A program made the position numbers and the translations under genes. Below the pieces are notes generated by a model. The model saw only the letters and a program-made list of their open reading frames with translations. It made no database searches and had not been told where the DNA came from. Shown in pieces: positions 47,151-57,640 of a stretch of DNA of 64,000 nucleotides; positions within the stretch are counted from its first letter, which is position 1; the number at the start of each line of letters is the position of its first letter. This DNA comes from Pleurodeles waltl. Its lineage: Eukaryota; Chordata; Amphibia; Caudata; Salamandridae. The DNA lies in the NCBI RefSeq assembly GCF_031143425.1, contig NC_090440.1, positions 1,269,869,123 through 1,269,933,122 of the forward strand, written 5' to 3'.

Positions 47151-47689
47151 CCACTACCTGTTTTCGGGGTCTTTTTTGATTCGGGCAGCTCTCACTTTTT
47201 TAGGGATTCCTCCTATCTGATCATTCTGGCAAACTTGCCCCCAAGCCTTTTCAAGAGATCCTCTTGCCCTGACTGAAGGCCTCTGTGAGTATTTTACCAT
47301 CTTTCACGCCTTTACTCTCTGAGGACCTTCTACCCCCGTCCTCCCAAGTCCTCCATTACCATCTGTGTTTCCACCAGGACCTTCATTTCACCCTTCTGGG
47401 GAGCCGCCGCCATGCCAAGAACAGGCTGTTCGTGAGGAACCCTCACTAGTCGCCCTCAGCGCGACCCTGTAAGTGAGCCTATGCACCTTCTTCACTTCCA
47501 GTGCAGCCCAGCTCCAGCATGCTCCCCTGTCACACGTGCTCCTCCTTCCAGCACTGACATACAGCATTCTCCCGCAGCGCAGCTTACCCGGGATCCGCTG
47601 CCACTCACGTGGAGGGAAAATCGATCTGGTTTCTTTCCCTTTGCCTCTGGTGTTAGAGTGCCTGTGTAGGTGCTAGGCAGCTAATTTTA

Positions 47690-47830
47690 GTGCCAGGGGA
47701 AACTCAGAGGTGCGCTGTATTTTTGTAAATATGGCGCGTCCCTACATTTCTGAGGTAATGCAGCGTGACTCTGCCAAATTTGGAGCATCACCTCGCTGCA
47801 CCACTTCCTCATAAATGAGGCCCATAGTGA
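47690..47830 (-). repeat. Dispersed short repeat
   Basis: On the minus strand it starts GGGCCTCATTTATGAGGAAG and runs through CGCGCCATATTTACAAAAAT. This opening phrase resembles other short repeats in the window (26630, 54449). 47830-48070 shows nothing further. Confidence 0.4.
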
Positions 47831-48072
47831 GATGATTGGGCCTTGTACAAACCAATATCAACAGTTCCAACACAACTTATCATATGGCAAAATCATATAT
47901 TAAGCAATGTATAAATCAAACAAGGTAGCATGCTTAGCTCAAGTAGTCAGGTAGCATCTCTTCAGTGATCCCGAATACTACCTGTGTAAAAAATAAAAAA
48001 GGGGTTAAAAACCAATGATAACAAAATAGGATGGTTACAGACAAAGAGGTCATACATTTACAGTTATCTTAA

Positions 48073-49250
48073 ATGTACGGCCAGTTCCTCATTCATAATG
48101 AATCCTGAAGGATGAAGCATGTTGAACTTGATCATGTATCTGGATTCTAACCTCCACAGCAGCAACACTCTGTCACCACCACAGATGTTTGGAAGGACCT
48201 GATCCAGCACAAACAAGCACAGGAGGCTGCTGTCACTGGAATAGTTTTCTTAAAATGCCTCACTACCCGATATTGTTTGTCTTCGTGGTGTTGGCCCTCA
48301 TGTGTTCTAAAACATGCTTTTTAACTCTGTGAATAGTGAAGCCAATGTAAAATACATTGTATGGGCATCTCAATGCATATATACAGAAATCAGACTTGCA
48401 TAACAGTCCTTTCATGATTTTAAACTCATATTTGGTATCTAGTATGGTAAAGGACTACACCTTTTTGCTTGACTTAGATGTCTTGCAGTTCCTACATCGA
48501 CACAAAACCTGGTGTGCGTATCTTGCCATTTGCATTGTGAGTTTTTGTGATGATGTTCCTCCAAAGTACATCCTTCAGCTTTGTGCTTCTTCTGAAGGTA
48601 ATACTGGGTGTTGTGGACACATATTTGGATAAAGTGTCCTCCTTATGAAGGACATGATAATGTTTCTGTAAGATACCTCTTATGTTGTCCACATGTCTGC
48701 TATAGGTAGTGATAGTCCTGATGTGCCCCTCCTACTTTGGTACTCTCTTCTGGCCTATGATTACATTTTCCCTCTTTATCTTATCTACCTTCTTCACAGC
48801 AGCTTGTAGGGTTTTGATGTCATATCCACTCCGGTGAAATCTATTCAGCATCACTTCTTTCTTGACCTTCTATACTATATAACTGCTGCACTTGTGTCTA
48901 GCTCTGAAAAGCTCTCCTTAGGGGATACTCTGAAGTAGGCTCCTAGAGTGACTGATGGATGCATGCAATACACTGTTCTGAGGAAGTCCCCACTGTCACA
49001 GACATAAGATGGAAGTGCCTCAACCAGAGGCTGTAAGAAATAATCTACATACCTAGAGGTGTTTGCTAAGAGACAATTCAAGGAGGACACAATATGTTGC
49101 GCCAGGGGGATTTTGTATTTTTATGTATTTTGGGGAAGAAGATACCATACTAGGATTCTGGGCTGTTTAGTGAGGAGGAATTGGTATTTCTCCCACTCGA
49201 AGAGCCCTTGGTCCCTCCAGTCCATTAGTCTAACCCTATATGTTCTGTTG
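48073..49250 (-). pseudogene. Penelope-like element: reverse transcriptase C-part and GIY-YIG endonuclease
   Basis: Minus-strand order is LPKIHKNTK, then (frame change) SSLNCLLANTSRYVDYFLQP and LPSYVCDSGDFLRT (reverse transcriptase region, 48980-49240), ITFRRSTKLKDVL (linker, ~48590), then CIYALRCPYNVFYIGFTIHR (GIY-YIG-type nuclease with its cysteines, ~48330-48400) and a C-terminus KFNMLHPSGFIMNEEL ending at ~48073. A reverse transcriptase followed by a GIY-YIG domain is diagnostic of Penelope-like elements. Several frame changes make it inactive, and the 5' portion is missing. Confidence 0.8.
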
Positions 49251-49259
49251 ACTGTGTCA

Positions 49260-49854
49260 ATGTCCAATGTCTTTCATGGTGTGTAAAAAACACATATATC
49301 TCAAAACAAATACTCATTCCTCACGTGACCACTAAATATATTTTAATTAATAATTTTATTTTATTTCTTCACTTTTACATGTGCTTTAATAAACTACTTA
49401 AATACAGAATTATAAAACATCAAATAACAGTTCAAAAACGGTATAACAATAAATTAAACACTAACATAGCATTTATAATTTCTGAATCTAAAAATGTAAA
49501 AAGTAAAATTTAAAATGTGGCCTATGACTGCAAGACTTGCCACATTAGGGATATCATATATTTGGTAAAGGTATTTTTTTCTTTTTAAATATTACAGGTC
49601 AAATATCCCAAACATTTGGGAAAATGCTAATATTTGGTGGGAGGGGAGCGAGAGTGGAGTCAGTTTATATTTTGGTAGGTGGGGATTGCTGATTGAGTAT
49701 TCTAACTTCAGTCCCTTAAACAATGAGAAAATTACACTGATTTGGGTGAGTTTTTCAAATTAGCAAACATAATTGAACACCCCAAGTACCCCAATTATAC
49801 ATTTTAATTTAATGTATGCTGGTGCATGACATTCCGGGAGAAGCCTGCTTGTGG
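49260..49854. other. AT-rich stretch, no gene
   Basis: Low-complexity A/T-rich sequence, especially 49330-49520. No recognised feature. Confidence 0.5.
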
Positions 49855-49859
49855 AGCAA

Positions 49860-52749
49860 TGTAGGAAAGTACCATGTTACCCCTAATGTCTGCCTGATGT
49901 CAGTGTGCTTTTGACTGTGTCACTGGGATCTTGCTAGTCAGGACCCTAGTGCTTATGGTTTATGGCCTGCTTGTCGGCATCTTTCACTGTTTTCTAAATT
50001 GTCACTGGAGTCCTGCTAATCAGGACCCCAGTGCTCATGCTCTCTCTGTTTCCAAATGTGTCCTTACATACTGATAACTCAGTATTTCACTCCAAATTGG
50101 CATACTGGTCCCCCCTTATAAGTCTTTAGTATGGTACCTAGGTACCCAGGGCATTGGGGTGTCAGGGGATACCTATGGGCTGCAGCCTTTTTTTTGCCCC
50201 CCATAGGGGGCCCATGCAAAGGGTTCTACAGGACTGCCATTGCAGCCTGTGTGAAATGGTTCATGCACTATTTCACAGCCATTTTCAGTGCACCAGGTCA
50301 CTTATAAGTCACCTATATTTCAGGTCTTCCAACCCTGAAGGCTGGGTGCAAAGAACCTGTGTGTGAGAGCACCCCTGCACTAGAAGAGGTGTCCCCACAT
50401 CATCTAGGCACCTTTTCCCAGACTTCGTGAGTTTGGTGACGCCATTTTACGTGTGCACTGGACATAGGTCAATACTTATGTCCAGTTTCACAATGATAAC
50501 CCCGAATATGGCCATGTAAGGTGTCTAACAATTGGGAATTGTACCCTAATACTGATTCCAGTATTGGTTGCACAATCCCATGCACTGCGGAGGCTCCACT
50601 GTGGAACCCTAGTACTGCCATACCAGCCTTCTGAGGATTTCCAGGCAGCCCCAGCTGCTGCCACCTCATAGACAGGCTTCTGCCCTCCTGGGGCTTGAGC
50701 AACTCAATCCCAGTAAGGCAGAACAAAACATTCCCTTTGGGAGAGGGGTGTTACCCCCTCCCTATAGAAAAAGGTGTTACGGGCATGCAAGGGGTATCCT
50801 CCCAGAGCCTCTAGAAATGCTTTGAAGGGCACAGATGGTGCCCTCCTTACATGATCCAGTCTACACAGTTTCAGGGACCCCGAGGCCCTGCTCTGGTGTG
50901 AAACTGGATAAAGGTAAGGTTAGTGACCACGCCCCTGTCCATCACCACCCCAGGGGTGGTGCCCAGACCTCCTCCAGAGTGTCCCTGGGTTTTGCCACCT
51001 TGGATTCCAAGATGGTGGGCCACTCGGGGAGCATCTGAGTGGCCAGTGCCAACAGGTGACATCAGAGACCCCTCCTGATAGGTGCTTACCTGGTTAGGTG
51101 ACCAATTCCTTTTCAGGGGTTTTTAGGGTCTCTCCTCTGGGTGTTTCTTCAGATTCAGATTGCAAGACTCCAGCAGGAATCTTCTGCATTATCTACCGAA
51201 GGAACAGCCACTGACTGCTCCAGGAACTCTACAAAACTGCAACAAGGAAGCAAAGATGACTTCTGCAACATTGTAACTTCAGCTCCTGCCAACAACTGCA
51301 ACAGTTTCCAGGTCATGCATCCTCCGAGGACTGCCTGTCTTCAGCCTGCACCAGAAGATCCGAAGGAATCTCCTGTGGGGTGACGGAGTCACTTCCATGC
51401 TTCAGCAGGCACCTTTCGGCAGCGACAACCAGTGGCCTAGGTCTCCTCTCCAGATGACAGGCGTGGATCCAGCAACACAGGTGGCAGACTAAAGTGACTC
51501 AGAGAGTTCCAATGTCCAGCTGTCCAACTTTGGTGGAGGTAAGATTTTGCTTCCCCACGCAAGACAGTACCCCCTTGCACTGCATGACTTGCAGTTGCCA
51601 AGGCTTGTGTACGATCTTCTAAGAAGTTTTTCATGCACAGCACAGCTTAGGCTCCCAGCACTCCGTCGTGTGACACGCAGATTCCTGAGTGGTTCTCCCG
51701 CGGCGTGGGATCCCTTTGTATTGTCCTGCGTGGGCCTCCATTTGCACTTTCTTTGTCCCCTTGCTGTGGGACTCCTGTGCACACTGCCTGGTCTTCTGAG
51801 GGCTATCTGAGTTCCTGAAAGCCCCATCTCTCTCCCCCTCTTGAGGAGAGACCATCAGGTCCCTCCTGGTCCCGGGCAGTGACATTTTCAGCTAACCGTG
51901 AGCTGTGAGTGTCCCAGGGCTTGTTGGTGGAATCCAGTGACATGAATTATACTGCATTCATCCGTCCAGTGTGGGACACCTTCTGCACCAACCAGGAACC
52001 TACATCTGTCTTCTTTGGTGCAATACTGACTTTGTCTTATTATCTGTGGTTCTCCTTTTGCACGTTCACCCAGTTTAGCAGGGGCTCCTGTTCTCCCTGG
52101 ACTCGTCAGTGCTTCTTGGACTTGGTACACTTCTTCCACTGGTATTCAGGTCCAGGAATCCATCATTGGTGTCTTGCAGTCTCTTCTGGTTCTTGCATAG
52201 TCTCCAATCACGACTTCCTGGGTGTTTCAGGAAACTTACTGTGATTACTCATGTTCTCCTGGGCTCTGGGGTGGGGTCTATTACTTACATTTGGTGTTTT
52301 CTTACACTCCAACACCCCTCTACACACTACATTTGACTAGGGGGGAATCTGATTTCACATTCCACTATTTTAGTATATGGTTTGTGTCCCCCTAGGCCCA
52401 TTGCAACCGATTGTGATTTTCACTGTTTGCACTATATTGTGTATATTACTTACCTCCTAAAACAGTATAGTCTCTAAGGTATTTTTGTCATTGTGTCACT
52501 AAAATAAAGTACCTTTATTTTTGGTAACACTGAGAATTGTCTTTCATGTGTGTGAGTACTGTGTGACTACAGTGGTATTGCAAGAGCTTTGCATGCCTCC
52601 TAGTTCAGCCTTGGCTGCTCTGCCTACAGCTACCTCTAGACAGCTTGGCTTCGAGACAGTGACCACATTTCACTAATAATGGATAACTGGACCTGGTATA
52701 AGATGTAAGCATCTTTGGTACCCACTGCAAACTGGGCCAGCCTCCTACA
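49860..52749 (+). mobile_element. Solo LTR, 2890 bp, TSD AGCAA
   Basis: Ends are TGTAGGAAAG and TCCTACA, with AGCAA on both sides (49855-49859 and 52750-52754). AATAAAGTACC near 52503 fits an LTR polyadenylation signal ~240 bp before the end. TATAAGTCTTTAGTATGG near 50120 resembles the phrase shared by the other two solo LTRs. Frames such as 51489-51827 and 51909-52244 show no retroviral domain. Confidence 0.82.
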
Positions 52750-52754
52750 AGCAA

Positions 52755-53302
52755 GGGGCAAGAAGTGAAGTGACAAAGTAATAATGTGTAGGAAGTGGAA
52801 TGAGGAGGCTGTAGAGCCACAAGGAAGTCTCTCAGGAGGGCAGAAGGGGCACAAATTTGAAGCCACTATGTCTCCAGAGTCCCAGAGCCCAAGAGGGGTG
52901 TAATTTGGAGCCCTTTGGAGCCTTTGACGCAGACCGCTTCGGATCACATCAGTCCACAATAAAACCAGTAGCAGCTGCTCTGGAAGTTCTCTATTTCATG
53001 GTGTGCTGCTGTGGCATTTGTACCTGCCTGCTGCATGTTTCTGCATGTGTCTAACTTGCCTATTGTGTGTCGGCTGCCAATGGCGGTGACTGTTGGTGAC
53101 TGTTGGTGATCTGCATTCTGCATTATCTAGCAGATGAGCACTTGGTGCAGATGGTTCCCTACAATGAACAGAGGTGGCTGACATTAGTCGGCACAGCTTG
53201 TTACAGCAGTAGAGCTTGCAGTCTATCAGCCATTCTGTCATTTGGACTCCTTCTGCTCCATAACTTGGCTCCCAATTCACACTTTTCTTAAAGGATTTTG
53301 AT
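52755..53302. other. No recognised gene
   Basis: Short frames only, no domain, repeat ends or RNA gene seen. Confidence 0.5.
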
Positions 53303-53473
53303 TACCGTATTTATCGGCGTATAACACGCACTTTTTCTCCCTGAAAATAGGGGGCAAATGATGTGTGCGTGTTATACGCCGATAAAATGTAATGGGTTTT
53401 TTTTCTGAAATTTCCTCTTAAAATGAGGTGCGTGTTATACGCCGGTGCGTGTTATACGCCGATAAATACGGTA
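53303..53473. repeat. Palindromic MITE with ACCGTATTTATCGGCGTATA ends
   Basis: A ~29-bp end is perfectly inverted at the other side, each flanked by TA. The core GTGCGTGTTATACGCCG occurs three times in direct order in the right half and once inverted in the left. Confidence 0.85.
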
Positions 53474-54448
53474 TCTTTATTTAATCTTTAAGGTTAGTGT
53501 TATTATTTTGTAGGTTTTCTTGGAGTTTTGATCCACTGCAACATGCCTGGTACTGTTTGACTTGATTTACTTATCGGATGAGTGGTGCGGACATTCCTCT
53601 ATTATCACTGAAGTTGTCTGGAAGATAATTTCAAGTGGAATATAATTGCAAGTGGACAGGTGAATATGCCATTGAGCTCTGAAGAACTGTGGATACGAAC
53701 TGTTGTTTTTCAACCTTCCAGCATCGAGCATCGAGCATCTTGCATTATGAGATGCAGATACAACTTCAACCAATTTGTATGAGGCTTCTCAGATTTTTCC
53801 CCAAACAATTACTGTACCAATTTTTTTTTTTCTTTTGAGAATTGTAATCTAAAGAACTCTTGTTTAGACTACTTTCAGATGAACTCGGATCAGGGTGTGG
53901 AAGGAGGCCATACTATGATGCATACCTTGAAACCCTCCTCCACTCATCGGATAACAATGGGGGTAAAGGGTCTCCAGATAGTTCACACTAAGAAATTGGC
54001 TTCTTTAATTGCAATTGGAAAGATCCCTCAAACAAGGATTTTCTCACTACCGTTCTTTAAGGATACAATGACAATGAAGTAAATGACTCTTGCAAACTAT
54101 CTGAATCTATAAAGTCTGTCTTAACGAATAATGCTTTTGAAAAAACTAAAGTTGGTTTAGAGAATTCACTGTTCTCTGATCAACTTTTAATGGAATATGC
54201 TTCTTTCTATTTTGGAGTAGAGAAACTCTTTTTCTGATGAATCTCCCCAAATCTAGTATGATGTCTTCATTTCCTTCTGTTTTTTCTTCATTTGTGAAAC
54301 TGAGTAGCAAACAGCTAATAGTCAAGAGCATTCATTGTTAGTGTGATCCTCAATTTTAAAAGCTCTTACTAACAGATGTTCTTGTAACGATATTGGCCTT
54401 GATTAAGCTAATCCTGTTTCAGCTGTTCCTTTGTCTTCTAGGACCTCA
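53474..54448. other. No recognised gene
   Basis: AT-rich with short frames only. Nothing I can name. Confidence 0.5.
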
Positions 54449-54851
54449 GGCCTCATTTAAATCTCATGGGTCACACATCAAGCTGTGTTTAGCGCGACCC
54501 GAAAAGACCGTCAAGACGAGTGCCTTCCGCCCGCCGTATTTAGATGTATTGCAGCTGAGCTGAATACCACCACAATGGAGTCCACTTCATCATGCAAGCT
54601 GCATCCCACAGCCGATGCTGTGGACTCCAATGCTGATGAGCTGGCTTTCCTGCGCCGTCTTGACAGTGGGATCCCGTGGAGCAAATTTAGATCACACATT
54701 CATGCTAGCGGTGTTTCAGCAGCAGGCCCGTGGTGGCGGGAATCCATTGCGGGACCCAGTCAGTATAGTAATATATCTGTGGCTATTGGTTGGCTGCTAG
54801 TAGCCCACACCTGCTGTGTATTGGAAAATTGTAAACACCTGAAAAACACAG

Positions 54852-54858
54852 TATAAAA
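54852..54858 (+). promoter_or_regulatory. TATA box of the element E Myb gene
   Basis: TATAAAA followed by TACACTCCATTTCAGACCAT, matching the element D promoter at 8926. Confidence 0.6.
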
Positions 54859-55042
54859 TACACTCCATTTCAGACCATGATGCCTTGCAATTCCACCGCA
54901 GCAGACCAGTTTGAAGCTGAGTCTCACAACAAAGCACAGGTTTTTTTCCTATTCTGTGCTGCTCTCTTACTGCTATTTTGTGTCCCTATTTAGATTTTTT
55001 CTGCCCTATCTGCTCACTCTTCCAATTTTCACTATTTTCACA

Positions 55043-55357
55043 ATGGCAGGGAGGAGAAATCCATGTTTTTTACAGAGGGAGAGTTGTCTGTCATGTTAGA
55101 TGAAATTATTAGGTTAGAGCCACAATTATTTGGAGCCCTAGTAGCTATCAACCTGTGCACACAGAAGGAGATTACGGAGAGGTGGAACGACCTGTGGGGA
55201 AGAGTGTGTTCCCTGGCCTCCAAGTATGACCTGGAAAGCCTGAGGACTGCTGGTGGTTCTCCCAGCCCCCCATTACAACTCTTTTCCTGGGAGGAGAATG
55301 TCTTGCAGATCCTACATCCTGAAGGCTTGACTGGAATCTTAGGTGGAGTGGAGTCTG
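55043..55357 (+). pseudogene. First exon of a D-family Myb/SANT gene
   Basis: Opens MAGRRNPCF, then one extra T shifts the frame. The next frame continues TEGELSVMLDEIIRLEPQLF. A deletion has removed the middle of the SANT domain, joining EPQLFGAL to QKEITERWNDLWGRVCSLA. The WEENVLQILHPEGLTGIL motif of the exon end is kept. The donor is GTTAAG instead of GTAAG. Confidence 0.75.
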
Positions 55358-56729
55358 TTAAGTTGAACTTAGCACTATCTCCAAAATCACAAATGGAGCC
55401 CTGCCCTCAAGGTAGAATGAGTCTACACACTTATTAAAACAGATATATTTAAACTTGACTACACACAATGGCCCCCATTACGAGTTTGGCGGTCAGCGTA
55501 CCGCCGTGGTGGATTTGGTGGCTGGCCCCAAGGGGGCCTGGCAGTGAAGACTGCCATATCACAAGTTCTGGTAAGGTACCTGCAGAACACAGCCAAGTCA
55601 TCATTCAGCCCGCCACAGCAGAAGGGCTGATGTGCCAGGCAGCAGCTATCTCCACCCTGGCAGTCAGGCAGTATCCCATGACCATATTACGAGGTTGCAC
55701 ACTGCCAGGATTTCCGGGACGGCACCAAAGCCTCCAAAAGCCTGGCGGAAAGGAACAATATAAGAAGGAACACCTACCTTCAGGAACACAGGTACGTTGG
55801 AAGGTGCAATGGCATGCGAATTGCAACTCCTTCCAGTCCTCTACCTGGCCCTGCAACTCCCGGAGTAGCGGCGGCAACCACGACACCAACGTACGGAACG
55901 AAGTTAATACACACACACACAACACACACACAACACGGGAAGCCATGCCCACACACACACGCAACCACCAGTACCAACACACACACATACACACCAATAC
56001 CCACAACCACCACACATACATGTTTAAGGAAAGCCAGGATTAGGTTGGTAGGTCAACACCAATGGTGCACCCTTTCCGTGGAGGTACCAACAACATCAAA
56101 AGCACGGCGGAAACAGAACACAAAAGTCAAAGGACTCACCTCTGGAGACTAAGGGAACAACCACTACGCCATGGAGCCCGAGTTTCACTTATTTCCCATG
56201 CTCTTCTACCTTTTCGTGCATTATGAATGCCGGCAAAGACGACCATGGTGAGTACTGCCACCTAGCACACAAGGGAGGGGGGAAGGAAAAAGAGAGTGAC
56301 ACACACACGCAACACGCAACACGCAACACGCAACACCCCCACCCCCAAAACTACACACAACCACATGCAGTAGCATTACATATCCATCCATTGCCCCTCA
56401 AGAATAATGCAAGGACAAAATGATTTGAAGAAAGTGAGTGTAATACAATAAAATAACATGAATAAGTGCATCAAAATACAAACGTATATACATATTTACA
56501 AATGTAGGGACACTGCCCAGTACTCAATGTCTGTGGGCCACAGGGCCACATCACATAGGCCAAGGTCCCACCTCACTCCTGCAAAAACATGGAGAGAACA
56601 CTGAGGGGGCATCAGGTCGAAAATACACAGGCACCTCAGGGGGACAGGGAAGGGGGGGCACCTCAGCCTGAAGATGGTACAACACCACTGGTCCTGGAGG
56701 GAGCTACATGCCCTGTGTGATGTCCTGGG

Positions 56730-57075
56730 GTGTGCAAGGCCACCGTCTCCCAAGTTGGTAGTTTTCCCACTGCTTGGTCCTGGGAAGTGCAAGGCCACAG
56801 TCTCTCAAGTGGGTGGGTTGCCCACTGCTTAGTCCTGGGGAGTGCAAGGCCACAGTCTTTCAAGTGGGTGGTTAGCCCACTGCCTAGTCCTGGGGAGTGC
56901 AAGGCCGCAGGCTCTCAAGTGGGTGGCTTCTTCCACTGGTTGTGGAGGGGGCGTTGTGCCCAATGTGCTTCATCCTGGGAAGGATGGGTTGAGTAGAAAA
57001 CTTCTTCTACTGGTTCTGGAGGGGGAATTGTGCCCTGTGATGCAGATCTTGGGGAGTGCAAGGTCACAGTCTCTC
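56730..57075 (-). repeat. ~55-bp minisatellite related to the 64-bp array
   Basis: AGTGCAAGGCCACAGTCTCT recurs about every 55 bp (56732, 56788, 56842, 56898 and a partial copy near 57050). It is the reverse complement of the 64-bp unit of A and B with ~9 bases missing, and occupies the same place in the element. Confidence 0.8.
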
Positions 57076-57139
57076 ATTTGGGTGTCAGACCAACAGGATT
57101 TGCAGGGGCCAGGACGCACAACAGCCCATGGACGCAGGA

Positions 57140-57640
57140 CTACACACTGTCTGCCGGCGGTGACGGCTGCTCAGTGGTGGCAGTGGCTGGGCTGATATCG
57201 GTGCTAGCAGTGGTAGGGGGAGGCTCCAGCCCTTCCCCTGCAGCCTCGGACGGCTGCCCACTGGGGCTGCTGCTGCTGGCAGTGGTGCTGGTGGCGGTGC
57301 TAGCAGTGGTGGGGGGAGGCTCCAGCCCATCCCCTGCAGCCTTGAATGGCTGCCCACTGGGGCTGCTTCTGCTGGCAGTGGTACTGGCAGTGTTGAGGGG
57401 AGGCTCCAACCCTTTCCCTGAAGCCTCGGATGGCTCAACCGCCATGCTTGGTGGTGGGGGCTCAGAATGAGTCCCAGCACCAGGCCTCCTGTCCTTCCTG
57501 CCTGCTGGTGCAGGCCCCTTGCCCTTCCTGTCAGCAGCCGGGGATTGCCCCTTGCCCTTCACTCCTGCAGCTGGTGGTGCCTCCTTGACCTTTCCTCTTG
57601 CAGCTGGTTGTGCCTTCTTCCCCTTCGTAGATGCTGCTGG
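57140..57640 (-). repeat. Coding repeats at the end of the element C third gene
   Basis: Two kinds: short KGKG-PAPA-like units (57480-57640), and 84-96-bp units reading SPSGQPSEAAGEGLEPPPTT (57221, 57317, 57401). Unit lengths are multiples of three. They are unrelated in sequence to the 54-bp repeats of element B. Confidence 0.75.

Larger units (their letters stand above)
31040..47670 (-). mobile_element. L1-type LINE, split by the 33878-45014 LTR insertion
   Basis: Read on the minus strand, an ORF1-like coiled coil (47150-46315), an ORF2 endonuclease (45632-45015) and, after the inserted block, a reverse transcriptase and C-terminal zinc-knuckle region (33877-31060) occur in the right order. 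Removing the LTR block and one CATTT copy restores the frame across the joint (LKWKC then NPGKQT). Net length is about 5.5 kb. Many stops and shifts. The end coordinates are approximate. Confidence 0.8.
54449..55460 (+). mobile_element. Element E: left end of a D-family Harbinger
   Basis: Starts GGCCTCATTTAAATC and is colinear over ~595 bp with the end of element D (9342 down to 8741), including CAAGCTGCATCCCACAGCC and the TATA region. It ends soon after the first Myb exon, next to the end of element C. Confidence 0.7.

Noticed and set aside
51489..52244. Frames of 84-112 codons as genes
   Set aside because: They are inside the solo LTR 49860-52749 and show no protein family.
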